Shown: positions 1 through 6,352, numbered from the stretch's first letter. The stretch is DNA of 9,997 bases from Dehalococcoidia bacterium (GCA_030615655.1 JAUWYU010000041.1:1-9997); one strand, 5' to 3'. The notes: generated by a model not told the origin, from the letters alone. Made by a program: numbers and translations.

Positions 1-3000
1 GTCAGGACGTAGCCGTGGTCAATCATATAGGGCACGTAGACGCGCCGTCTGTTGGCATGGTTGGAGGATATACTCACCAGCGGAATAGGCCGGCTGGTGC
101 CGCGGGTTCTGGCATTACGTATCGTGTCGATGAAGGCCTCACAGCGGGTAATGATGCCGGCATCAGCCGAGTGCTCGTCGATTTCTATAGTGAGGAAGGG
201 CTTACCCTCGGTCTCTTTGCTGAAAAACCTGAGCAGATAGGAGTCGGGCCCGCAGGCGAAGTTGGTGACGTAAAGTCCGAACAGACGGGGGTCCCGGGCA
301 ATCATCCTGGCGGCGCACATTATTTTCTGTCCCGCCTTCCAGTACATATTGGGATGAGCTATACTGACTTCCCCCGCCAGCGACTCAAGCGGCAGGAAGT
401 CCAGCGGTATTGCCAGTATGTTCAGGTCGCGCAGTTTTTCCGGCAGATTGAGCGTCATTGCCTCGTCATAGGTGTTGTAGGCGCGGCCGATAATAACGAT
501 AGCCTTCTCGTCGGCCTTGAGATTTTCCAGGACCTCCCGCCCTCGCCTCTGCTGCCAGTCGTTGAAAGCATCGAAGGCCTCAAACGCTACCTGAATGGCT
601 TGCTCTATCAGGGCATTCGAGGTGATTCCAGCATCGCGGGCGCATTTCTTTAAAACCCGTTTCTGCCACTGGCGGCCGCGGTCGGGGTGGATGACCGGTC
701 TCAGCACCCTGGGATTTTTCCCTGAAGGCGTGCCTGCACGCTGAAGTGTGTTACGGCACGCAAGCGTGGTCAGGGCTTCCTTGATTCGCGTGGAACTGTA
801 CAGCAGGAAGGGGAAACTCTGGGTCAGCGGGCAGTTCCAGGCCTTGGCAAAGGCATCGGAGAGCTTCTCCATGGTGCACTGGACGGGCAGGAAGAGAAAA
901 TCGGGCTCCTTTTCCAGCAGGTTGAGCATATGCCCGTGGGCCAGCTTTATGGGCAGGCATGGCTCTTCGATGATATTTTCCACGCCCTGCCTTATGATGT
1001 GCCGGTTGGTGGGGTCGGAGACCACCACCTGAAATCCGAGTTCGGTAAAGAAGCCTTTCCATAAGGGGAAGAGCTCGTGGAAAAACAGGACTCCGGGAAT
1101 GCCCACTGTCTTGCCGTTGGGGGAGTCGGGTTTATCCTTGGAGTAGGTGTTAATCAGGGCTTGAGTACGCTCCTCAAAGAGGCGCGGTATTGTTGAAGAC
1201 TCGCGTTTCTCTTTCTTCTCTGGACTGTCCCACAGGCCGCAGCGGGAGCCGTAGAAGAGCGGTTCCTCTCCCTGAAAAACGACCTTGTGAATTTCACACC
1301 GGTTGGAGCAGCGCTGGCATTCAAAGGAGGACAGCTCGTATTTTCTGCTGCCCAGTTCAAAGCCCCGGAAGCGCGTTGGTTTACCGTTAGCCTCCATATC
1401 TTCTTTAGCCAGCATGGCCACGCCGATAGCCCCGAGGATATCGTGGTGGGGCGGTACCTGCACCTTCTTACCGAGGACGCTCTCGAAAGCGGCTTTCACG
1501 GCACGATTGAAGGCGGTGCCGCCCTGAAACAGGATATGGTCGCCGATATGTCGGTCCTCCACCACCTTGGTGAGGTAATTTTTGACCACGGAGTAGGCAA
1601 GACCGGCCACCAGTTCTTCTTTGGCGGCGCCTCTCTGCTTGCAGAAGTTAAGCTGGGACTCCATGAACACGGTGCAGCGTTCACCCAGGTCCAGCGGTTG
1701 CTTTGAGGATAGAGCCAGGTCGCCGAATTCCTCCTCGATGCTGATGTCCAGCTTCTCCGCCTGTTCCTCGAGGAAGGAGCCGGTGCCGGCGGCGCATACT
1801 TTATTCATGGCGAAATCGACGATGGTGCCGTTTTGCAGGCTGATGTACTTGGCATCCTGTCCGCCGATTTCAAATATCGTATCTACGTCGGGGCACACGA
1901 AAGCCGCCGCCTTGGCGTGGCTGGTAATCTCGTTGCGGATAACATCGGCGCCGAAGAACTCCCCGGTCATGTACCGTCCGGAACCGGTGGAGCCGGCGCC
2001 TTTAATAATGGCCTTATCTCCCAGTTCCTGTCCGACCTCGTGGAGTCCCTTTTTAACGGCTTCAATAGGCTGGCCGGCCGTCATCAGGTAACGCCGCGCC
2101 AGGACATTGTTTTCACGGTCTATCACCACCACGTTGGTGCTTATTGAGCCGATGTCCACACCCACATAGGCTTCAATGGGTTGCCTGGAGTCTATAGTGA
2201 TTGGTTCGGTATCTATGGGATAGTCATCACTCATCAGAGATGGCAGGGGAACAAAACTGTATTCCCGCCGGGCGATATAGTCCTTTATTCTCTGCAGAGT
2301 ATCTTCCGCCAGAATGCCTTCTCTATCTCCATCGCCGCGTGACTTCTCGGCGGTGACGGCGGCTCCCAGGGCGCCCAGGACGGCAAAGTGCTCCGGAATG
2401 ATAAACTCCTCTTCTTTCAATTGCAGGACTTCCAGTATCGCCCGTCTGATTCCTTTATTGGCGGCCACGCCGCCCTGGAAGGAAACGGGTGTGCCCAGGT
2501 CGCGGCCGCGAATGACCTGTCCCTTAAAATTGCGTATCATGGCGAAGCACAGGCCGGCGACGATATCGTGTACCGGTGTGCCCACCTGCTGAAGGTGAAT
2601 CATATCGCTCTTGGCGAAGACGCTGCAGCGTCCAGCCACGCGGGGCGGGTGTTCCGATTTCAGGGCGACATCGCCAAACTCTTCGATGGGGATGCCCATC
2701 CGTGAGGCCTGCTGGTCGAGGAAGGAGCCAGTGCCGGCGGCACAGACGCCGTTGATGGCGAAATCGGTAACCTTGGTGGCCGTCCCCGCCGACTCCTCCT
2801 CAAGCACTATGAGCTTGGAGTCTTCGCCGCCTATCTCGAGGATGGTCTTTGCATCCGGGTGAAATCGGGCGGTTCCGGCTGCCTGTGCCGTAATCTCGTT
2901 GACAAACGGTATACCCAGCAGGTCGGCGATAAGCTGTCCGCCGGTACCGGTGGCAGCCGCCGCCGTGAACTGTTCGGGCGGGTATTTGGCCAGTATGTCT

Positions 3001-3131
3001 TCCAGAATGGCGAGGATTATCTCTATTGGCTGTCCCCGGGTGCGCGTGTACCTGGATTCAACTATATTATCGGCTGTATCAAGTACAACGACCTTGGCGG
3101 TTACCGAACCGATATCAATACCTAGCTTCAT
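1..3131 (-). CDS. Acyl-CoA dehydratase activase-type ATPase, tandem BadF/BcrA lobes plus DUF2229 (C-terminus beyond left edge)
   Basis: The frame is open from ATG 3131 to the left edge, giving about 1,043 residues without a stop. Lobe 1 (about 1-265) is an ASKHA ATPase with DIGSVTAK at 6-13, EIGGEDSK at 98-105 and QGGVAAN at 219-225. Lobe 2 (about 322-590) repeats this with DIGSISTN at 326-333, EIGGQDAK at 421-428 and QGGTAFN at 536-542. Each lobe keeps the two cysteines that bind the bridging [4Fe-4S] cluster in HgdC-type activases: C130/C169 and C446/C486. A cysteine group follows (C605, C608, C612, C631), then a DUF2229/HgdB-like region from about 676. Known homologues use ATP hydrolysis to push low-potential electrons into 2-hydroxyacyl-CoA dehydratases or benzoyl-CoA reductases; the target here is unknown. 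Relatives of this fused type are roughly 1,400 residues, so some 350 are probably missing. It is presumably cytoplasmic, since no signal peptide is visible. The ribosome site is weak (GGTG about 10 bases upstream). No dehydratase subunit genes are adjacent in view. Confidence 0.93.
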   Translation of the reverse strand, partial: MKLGIDIGSVTAKVVVLDTADNIVESRYTRTRGQPIEIILAILEDILAKYPPEQFTAAAATGTGGQLIADLLGIPFVNEITAQAAGTARFHPDAKTILEIGGEDSKLIVLEEESAGTATKVTDFAINGVCAAGTGSFLDQQASRMGIPIEEFGDVALKSEHPPRVAGRCSVFAKSDMIHLQQVGTPVHDIVAGLCFAMIRNFKGQVIRGRDLGTPVSFQGGVAANKGIRRAILEVLQLKEEEFIIPEHFAVLGALGAAVTAEKSRGDGDREGILAEDTLQRIKDYIARREYSFVPLPSLMSDDYPIDTEPITIDSRQPIEAYVGVDIGSISTNVVVIDRENNVLARRYLMTAGQPIEAVKKGLHEVGQELGDKAIIKGAGSTGSGRYMTGEFFGADVIRNEITSHAKAAAFVCPDVDTIFEIGGQDAKYISLQNGTIVDFAMNKVCAAGTGSFLEEQAEKLDISIEEEFGDLALSSKQPLDLGERCTVFMESQLNFCKQRGAAKEELVAGLAYSVVKNYLTKVVEDRHIGDHILFQGGTAFNRAVKAAFESVLGKKVQVPPHHDILGAIGVAMLAKEDMEANGKPTRFRGFELGSRKYELSSFECQRCSNRCEIHKVVFQGEEPLFYGSRCGLWDSPEKKEKRESSTIPRLFEERTQALINTYSKDKPDSPNGKTVGIPGVLFFHELFPLWKGFFTELGFQVVVSDPTNRHIIRQGVENIIEEPCLPIKLAHGHMLNLLEKEPDFLFLPVQCTMEKLSDAFAKAWNCPLTQSFPFLLYSSTRIKEALTTLACRNTLQRAGTPSGKNPRVLRPVIHPDRGRQWQKRVLKKCARDAGITSNALIEQAIQVAFEAFDAFNDWQQRRGREVLENLKADEKAIVIIGRAYNTYDEAMTLNLPEKLRDLNILAIPLDFLPLESLAGEVSIAHPNMYWKAGQKIMCAARMIARDPRLFGLYVTNFACGPDSYLLRFFSKETEGKPFLTIEIDEHSADAGIITRCEAFIDTIRNARTRGTSRPIPLVSISSNHANRRRVYVPYMIDHGYVL

Positions 3132-3204
3132 ATGACAGATTCACCACTATAAAAATCCGGAGCGTCAGTCACGGTTCCGGGCAACAATCAATAACTAGAT
3201 ATAT

Positions 3205-3233
3205 ATTATAGCCCCGCACGGCCGACATGTAAA
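3205..3233 (-). promoter_or_regulatory. Sigma-70-type promoter of the activase gene
   Basis: On the minus strand, TTTACA (3233-3228) is followed after exactly 17 bases by a perfect TATAAT (3210-3205). Transcription would start near 3198 and give a leader of roughly 67 bases before ATG 3131. The gene therefore need not depend on read-through from the 128-residue gene upstream. Confidence 0.7.
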
Positions 3234-3273
3234 CAGCGGGTTGTGTTCTGTTTGCATTTGGCGGATGGTGGCT

Positions 3274-3296
3274 CACCTCACCCCCGACCCCTCTCC
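3274..3296. repeat. G-rich (minus strand) repeat-like patch
   Basis: On the minus strand this is a purine-rich run with G blocks of 2, 4, 5 and 2 separated by short spacers. It resembles the 'CACCCCCGACCCCTCTCC'-type fragments often scattered between bacterial genes. The resemblance comes from memory, and no second copy exists in this window. It could also form a two-tetrad G-quadruplex in the transcript running into the activase promoter. Confidence 0.35.
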
Positions 3297-3427
3297 TTGT
3301 TATCTATTCCTACCCTCCGCCCGGTATCATCCGCGCCTTACCCCGTAGTTTTCTCCGCCGTAGGTGGCGCAGTCGCCGTTCATGTTGAAGCGATGTGGGA
3401 AGCCGTCATGTCCCTTAACAGCTTGAA

Positions 3428-3814
3428 TCACTGGAGCGAAAAGTAGAGGTCCATGAGTATACTGAGAGTCCTCATGGAGCTTACCAGCGGTGTTATGTCG
3501 GCGTTTGAAGCTGAAATCGCCCCGAGGCGATTTTCCAGGTCATCGGCCAGACTGGATATTACCTTGCGAAGGTCTTCCGTGCCCTCTTTGCTTCTCAGGG
3601 CGTTTACTTCCTCGATAATTTCGGGTGTGGCTACCGTCTGAAGCTGCTCGATTGTCATGGAGAGCTTGAGTTCCTTCAGGCCCTGCAGCACTCCCTGCAC
3701 CTTCTTTCCCTGCTCTTCACGCTGCCGTTCCTTTTCCTCGTGGTCTTCCTGCTGCCGCGTGAATTGCTGAGAGAGGCGCATAAGCTCGTCAAAGCCGCTT
3801 TCTTCATCTGCCAT
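3428..3814 (-). CDS. Hypothetical 128-residue charged protein, probable coiled coil
   Basis: I do not recognise this protein. It is acidic and polar at the N-terminus (MADEESGFDELM). A highly charged stretch follows at about 20-50, rich in E, K, R and Q, then a helical-looking middle with regularly spaced leucines (GVLQGLKELKLSM, TIEQLQTV, LRKVISSLADDLENRL). The C-terminus is more hydrophobic (LSILMDLYFSLQ). There is no signal peptide, membrane span or cysteine, so it is probably a soluble helical scaffold or partner protein. The start is supported by a promoter about 30 bases upstream rather than by its ribosome site, which is poor. It lies in the same direction as the activase, 296 bases upstream of it, and diverges from the arylsulfotransferase gene; neither arrangement proves a shared role. 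The coding call rests on an uninterrupted frame, a plausible composition and the promoter. Confidence 0.7.
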   Translation of the reverse strand: MADEESGFDELMRLSQQFTRQQEDHEEKERQREEQGKKVQGVLQGLKELKLSMTIEQLQTVATPEIIEEVNALRSKEGTEDLRKVISSLADDLENRLGAISASNADITPLVSSMRTLSILMDLYFSLQ

Positions 3815-3831
3815 ATCAGGTCTGCCTGCGG

Positions 3832-3849
3832 GGTATTACTTCTAATACC
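3832..3849. promoter_or_regulatory. Perfect inverted repeat at the transcription start of the 128-residue gene (possible operator)
   Basis: Arms GGTATTA (3832-3838) and TAATACC (3843-3849) flank a 4-base centre (CTTC). The repeat directly abuts the -10 box at 3850-3855 on its downstream side, so it is centred near the predicted +1. That is a usual place for a repressor site. It could instead form a small hairpin at the 5' end of the mRNA. Confidence 0.45.
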
Positions 3850-3878
3850 AGTATACACGGTTAATCGGGGTAGCACAA
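3850..3878 (-). promoter_or_regulatory. Promoter of the 128-residue hypothetical gene
   Basis: Minus strand TTGTGC (3878-3873), 17 bases, then TATACT (3855-3850, five of six consensus positions). The -35 is only partial. The predicted start near 3843 gives a leader of about 29 bases. Confidence 0.45.
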
Positions 3879-3912
3879 AGGAGTGTGTACATTTGAGAAT
3901 AATCTGAATAAC

Positions 3913-3941
3913 TTTACTTTACTGTAACCCGTGCGTATAAT
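3913..3941 (+). promoter_or_regulatory. Promoter of the arylsulfotransferase-like gene
   Basis: TTTACT (3913-3918), a 17-base spacer, then a perfect TATAAT (3936-3941). Transcription should begin near 3948, about 31 bases before ATG 3979. This promoter also excludes the in-frame GTG at 3931, which would lie upstream of the transcript. Confidence 0.65.
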
Positions 3942-3966
3942 TGTTGGAAATAACACTAAAGTGACG

Positions 3967-3973
3967 GGAGGAG
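3967..3973 (+). promoter_or_regulatory. Ribosome binding site that fixes the start at 3979
   Basis: GGAGGAG lies 5 bases before ATG 3979 (7 bases counting from GGAGG). The alternative GTG at 3931 has no comparable site. Confidence 0.8.
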
Positions 3974-3978
3974 CAGAT

Positions 3979-5376
3979 ATGACTTCCAGTGTCTATCCGA
4001 CCGGGACGACTATTTATGACCCTGAGAAATGCTGGAACGGGTACACCATTTTCCAAGCCACCCTGCACCAGACGCGGGGGGTGGGGGTTGTCCTTATCGA
4101 CATGAACGGCAACGCGGTCAATCAGTGGAAAGGATTTGACGGCTTTCCTAACAAGATGCTTCCCGGGGGTTATATTATGGGAGGCACCGGCGTGAGAAAT
4201 TTCAAATACGGCTTCCAGGATATGTTCGACCTCGTGCAGGTAGACTGGAACGGCAGCATCGTCTGGAAATTCGAAAAATACGAACGCATCAAAGACCCAC
4301 GCCAGAAACCGCGGTGGATGGCCAGGCAGCACCATGACTACCAGAGAGAGGGCAATCCGGTGGGCTACTACGTCCCTGGAATGGACCCTCTCACCGATAA
4401 AGGCAATACGCTCATCCTGTGCCATAAAAACCTCATAAATCCCAAAATAAGCGACAAGCGACTTGCTGATGACACCATCATCGAAGTGACATGGGACGGG
4501 AAAATAATCTGGGAGTGGGTCTGCAGCGAACATTTTGACGAAATGGGATTCAGCGAGGAAGCCAAGAACACCATGGCACGCAATCCCGGCATGACATTCA
4601 CCGGCGGCGGTACGGGCGACTGGATGCATATGAACTCAATGTCCACCCTCGGACCTAACAGATGGTTTGACCAAGGGGACGAACGTTTTCACCCGGATAA
4701 CATCATCTGGGGCGGCCGTCAGACAAATATCACGGCCATCATCGACAGGAAGACGGGTAACATCGTCTGGCAGCTGGGTCCGGAGTTTACCGGTACGCCA
4801 GCCCTCAGAAATATGGGACAGATAATCGGCCAGCATCACGCCCACCTGATTCCCAGAGGACTCCCCGGCGAAGCGAACATCCTTGTCTTTGACAACGGCG
4901 GCTCGGCCGGCTACGGCAACCCCACTCCCGGCGCCCCTACCGGCCTGGGTAACGCCCAGAGGGACCACTCGCGCATTCTGGAGTTCGACCCGACAACCCT
5001 CGAGGTTGGCTGGCAATACCCACCCCGCCCGACCAGAGGGATGGGTGCTATGCACAGTCCATTCTACAGCAGTTTCGTCAGCTCGGCGCAGCGGCTCCCA
5101 AACGGAAACACCTTAATCACTGAAGGACAGGACGGGCGTTTTCTGGAGGTAACGCCGGAACATGAAATAGTATGGGAGTACATGAGTCCCTATACGAGCA
5201 GGATGCTGAAGACGAACATGGTCTATCGCGCTTACCGCGTACCCTACGAATGGGTCCCGCAGATAGATAAACCGAAAGAAAAAGCCATACCACGCCTTGA
5301 CAACAACAAATTCAGAGTTCCCGGTTCTCCACGAAAGAGGCCGCTTAAAGTCACGCTGATTCAAAAGCGGAAGTAG
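3979..5376 (+). CDS. Arylsulfotransferase (ASST)-family beta-propeller protein without signal peptide
   Basis: 465 residues from ATG 3979. Six similar blade motifs ending in tryptophan (D-x-x-G-x-I-V-W style) place W at 50, 96, 178, 264, 345 and 399, as expected for the six-bladed propeller of PF05935/PF14269 arylsulfotransferases. Those enzymes move a sulfuryl group from one phenolic sulfate ester to another phenol through a sulfo-histidine, without PAPS. Candidate active-site residues are HH at 118-119, H217 (DWMHMN), H286/H287/H289 (GQHHAH), R332 (DHSRILEF) and H359, followed by QRLPNGNTL. I cannot map each to E. coli AssT H252/H356/R374/H436 without an alignment. AssT is periplasmic, but this N-terminus (MTSSVYPTGTTIYDPEK) has no hydrophobic leader, so the protein is predicted cytoplasmic. 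It has its own promoter, stands alone, and ends in a hairpin. The substrate is unknown and sulfotransferase activity is inferred from the family only. Confidence 0.85.
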   Translation: MTSSVYPTGTTIYDPEKCWNGYTIFQATLHQTRGVGVVLIDMNGNAVNQWKGFDGFPNKMLPGGYIMGGTGVRNFKYGFQDMFDLVQVDWNGSIVWKFEKYERIKDPRQKPRWMARQHHDYQREGNPVGYYVPGMDPLTDKGNTLILCHKNLINPKISDKRLADDTIIEVTWDGKIIWEWVCSEHFDEMGFSEEAKNTMARNPGMTFTGGGTGDWMHMNSMSTLGPNRWFDQGDERFHPDNIIWGGRQTNITAIIDRKTGNIVWQLGPEFTGTPALRNMGQIIGQHHAHLIPRGLPGEANILVFDNGGSAGYGNPTPGAPTGLGNAQRDHSRILEFDPTTLEVGWQYPPRPTRGMGAMHSPFYSSFVSSAQRLPNGNTLITEGQDGRFLEVTPEHEIVWEYMSPYTSRMLKTNMVYRAYRVPYEWVPQIDKPKEKAIPRLDNNKFRVPGSPRKRPLKVTLIQKRK

Positions 5377-5392
5377 GATTATCTTTTGAATC
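5358..5392 (+). terminator. Hairpin spanning the arylsulfotransferase stop codon, probable terminator
   Basis: GATTCAAAAG (5358-5367) pairs perfectly with CTTTTGAATC (5383-5392) around a 15-base loop that contains the TAG stop (5374-5376). It is followed by TTCTT, a weak U-tract. The stem is AT-rich, so intrinsic termination may be partial. It could also stabilise the mRNA 3' end, or separate this gene from the convergent tRNA-Gln. Confidence 0.5.
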
Positions 5393-5406
5393 TTCTTACC
5401 GGTATA

Positions 5407-5480
5407 TGGCTGCCGAGCCAGGATTCGAACCTGGGCTAAGGGATCCAAAGTCCCCTGTGCTACCACTACACAACTCGGCA
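5407..5480 (-). tRNA. tRNA-Gln(TTG)
   Basis: The 71-base body plus encoded CCA (5409-5407) folds cleanly. The acceptor TGCCGAG/CTCGGCA has the U1-A72 pair and G73 discriminator typical of tRNA-Gln. The D arm is GTGT/GCAC. The anticodon stem GGGGA/TCCCT holds loop CTTTGGA, with anticodon TTG at 5448-5446. The variable loop is 4 bases, and the T arm is CCAGG-TTCGAAT-CCTGG. It would decode CAA, and CAG by wobble. Confidence 0.97.
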
Positions 5481-5655
5481 GTCTTACACAGGATTATAGC
5501 ATTTAGCCGTGCCTGTGGCAATGCCGGGGAAGTCATCGAGGATGGGAACCAGGTGACTGTGATTGGCGCTATAGGGCGACAGACTTCTTTAGAGGAAGCG
5601 TTTTGATGTTAACGGAACCCTGTTCTTACTGATTTTGCGTCTGCCCTTTGATTGG
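5481..5655. other. Intergenic stretch between tRNA-Gln and the 108-residue gene
   Basis: The 30-40 bases nearest the tRNA hold its promoter. For the rest I see no gene, no clear terminator for the 108-residue gene, and only 4-base inverted repeats near 5583-5600. A short plus-strand open stretch ending at 5606 is discussed among the rejected items. Confidence 0.5.
5493..5521 (-). promoter_or_regulatory. Promoter of tRNA-Gln
   Basis: Minus strand TTGCCA (5521-5516, five of six), 17 bases, then a perfect TATAAT (5498-5493), which ends 12 bases before the mature tRNA 5' end. The 5' leader to be removed by RNase P would be about 5 bases. Confidence 0.7.
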
Positions 5656-5982
5656 CTACTTTTTTTTCTGCGGATTTTTTTCTTTCCCGTGAAGGGATTC
5701 GATCTGGGCCTGCCACTTGCGGGCTCTGTCCGTCATGAACCTTCTCGTCGGTTGCCTCTCGGTGCTGATAAGCATTGAATTTATATTTGTCCAGGGGATA
5801 AAAAGGCTTTCCGTGTACCCCCCCAGCATATCCAGTTTATCATCCCAGTGGACCAGGTTTATCAGGATACCATACTCGTCTACAATTTCCACCATTCCTA
5901 TGTAGCAGTTATCCGGTGCGGTTTCTGGCACCAGGTGTACCGCCGCACAGTAGCCTGGTTGTATCGCCTGTATTTTCGCCAT
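5656..5982 (-). CDS. Hypothetical 108-residue protein, possible small beta-barrel (Sm-like)
   Basis: I do not recognise a named family. The start is firm: GGAGGTG (5993-5987) lies 4 bases before ATG 5982, and a near-consensus promoter lies further upstream. Residues about 25-75 look beta-rich. A YIGMVEIVDEYGILINLV stretch has the G-x-V...D..G..L spacing of an Sm1 motif, and a later FIPWTNINSMLI strand resembles the closing Sm2 strand of Hfq-like barrels; this likeness is inference only. The C-terminal third is basic and helical (RRFMTDRARKWQAQIESL) and ends in a lysine-rich tail, compatible with nucleic-acid binding. It has two cysteines (C12, C26), no signal peptide and no membrane span. It sits between tRNA-Leu and tRNA-Gln on the same strand, but its own promoter argues for separate expression. 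Confidence 0.78.
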   Translation of the reverse strand: MAKIQAIQPGYCAAVHLVPETAPDNCYIGMVEIVDEYGILINLVHWDDKLDMLGGYTESLFIPWTNINSMLISTERQPTRRFMTDRARKWQAQIESLHGKEKNPQKKK

Positions 5983-6018
5983 ATTTCACCTCCGTCTTGC
6001 CTACGCCTTGGTAGCTTA

Positions 6019-6047
6019 TTTATATAATTAATTAACAATCTTGTCAA
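6019..6047 (-). promoter_or_regulatory. Strong promoter of the 108-residue gene
   Basis: Minus strand perfect TTGACA (6047-6042), a 17-base AT-rich spacer, then TATAAA (6024-6019, five of six). The predicted start near 6012 gives a leader of about 30 bases. GATAT-AAA-ATATC at 6052-6064, just upstream of the -35, is a short palindrome that could be a regulator site or an UP-like AT element. Confidence 0.75.
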
Positions 6048-6165
6048 CACCGATATAAAATATCCACGGTTTTTAGGAGTGCCTGATATGGCTACAATAT
6101 TAACGGCATTCCCCGGGGCGTGGGGGAAACTGGCTGTTTTGTGGCCTATTTTACGGCTGTTTCTC

Positions 6166-6254
6166 TGGTGCCGAAGGTCGGACTCGAACCGACACGGGGG
6201 TTGCCCCCCAACAGTTTTTGAGACTGTCGCGTCTACCACTTCCGCCACTTCGGC
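6166..6254 (-). tRNA. tRNA-Leu(CAA)
   Basis: 89 bases including encoded CCA (6168-6166). The acceptor is GCCGAAG (6254-6248) pairing CTTCGGC (6176-6170), with discriminator A73. The anticodon stem ACAGT/ACTGT holds loop CTCAAAA, with anticodon CAA at 6220-6218. The long class II variable arm has a GGGG/CCCC stem. The T arm is GTCGG-TTCGAGT-CCGAC. It decodes UUG. It lies 148 bases from leuS, which is transcribed away from it. Confidence 0.97.
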
Positions 6255-6266
6255 GCAGGTTTTTTT

Positions 6267-6295
6267 ATTCTATGTTAAAAGCGGCTACAAAGCAA
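6267..6295 (-). promoter_or_regulatory. Likely promoter of tRNA-Leu
   Basis: Minus strand TTGCTT (6295-6290), 17 bases, then TAGAAT (6272-6267, five of six), followed by an A-rich stretch up to the tRNA 5' end at 6254. The -35 is only a half match. Confidence 0.5.
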
Positions 6296-6323
6296 GGGTT
6301 GACAGGCTATATCGCTGACCCAG

Positions 6324-6352
6324 TTGCACGCCGTACGCTTTATTGCTACAAT
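6324..6352 (+). promoter_or_regulatory. Candidate promoter of leuS-proC
   Basis: TTGCAC (6324-6329), 17 bases, then TACAAT (6347-6352, five of six). The start would be near 6359, giving a leader of about 44 bases. A perfect TATAAT also occurs at 6368-6373, but with no good -35 and inside a palindrome, so I rank it second. TTGACA at 6299-6304 has no -10 at a proper distance. Confidence 0.4.

Larger units (their letters stand above)
3132..3427. other. Intergenic region of 296 bases between two minus-strand genes
   Basis: The part next to the activase (about 3190-3210) is AT-rich and carries its promoter. The middle holds a C-rich/G-rich patch at 3274-3296. No strong hairpin followed by a T-run is visible to terminate the upstream gene; the best candidate is a 4-base stem (GGCG/CGCC) near 3366-3377, which is too weak to call. 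The open frames across it have no ribosome site and no recognisable protein. Confidence 0.6.

Noticed and set aside
15..3211. Many plus-strand open frames of 60-210 codons opposite the activase
   Set aside because: The minus frame is open throughout with clear family motifs. The plus frames have no ribosome sites or recognisable domains and are antisense shadows.
3243..3446. 67-codon plus-strand open frame in the gap and gene end
   Set aside because: It reads through the repeat-like patch (SPHPRPLSL is a typical false peptide from such repeats) and into the antisense of the 128-residue gene.
3931..3978. Upstream in-frame GTG start for the arylsulfotransferase
   Set aside because: GTG 3931 lies upstream of the predicted transcript start and overlaps the promoter region, and it lacks a ribosome site. 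ATG 3979 has GGAGGAG at the right distance.
3919..4629. 236-codon minus-strand open frame opposite the arylsulfotransferase
   Set aside because: The plus strand carries six propeller motifs, a promoter and a strong ribosome site; the minus frame has none of these.
5406..5606. 66-codon plus-strand frame ending in a protein-like tail (VTVIGAIGRQTSLEEAF)
   Set aside because: Its first third is antisense tRNA-Gln. The tail is too short to identify, so a gene remnant cannot be supported.
5898..6248. 116-codon minus-strand frame between the 108-residue gene and tRNA-Leu
   Set aside because: It begins inside the tRNA-Leu gene and overlaps the start and promoter of the 108-residue gene in another frame.
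5407..6254. Integration of a mobile element at the tRNA genes
   Set aside because: I looked for repeated tRNA 3' ends, integrase genes or changes in composition nearby and saw none in the window.
6079..6318. Plus-strand frame with AGGAG before ATG 6088 and a hydrophobic N-terminus
   Set aside because: It runs straight through the antisense of tRNA-Leu, so it is probably chance.
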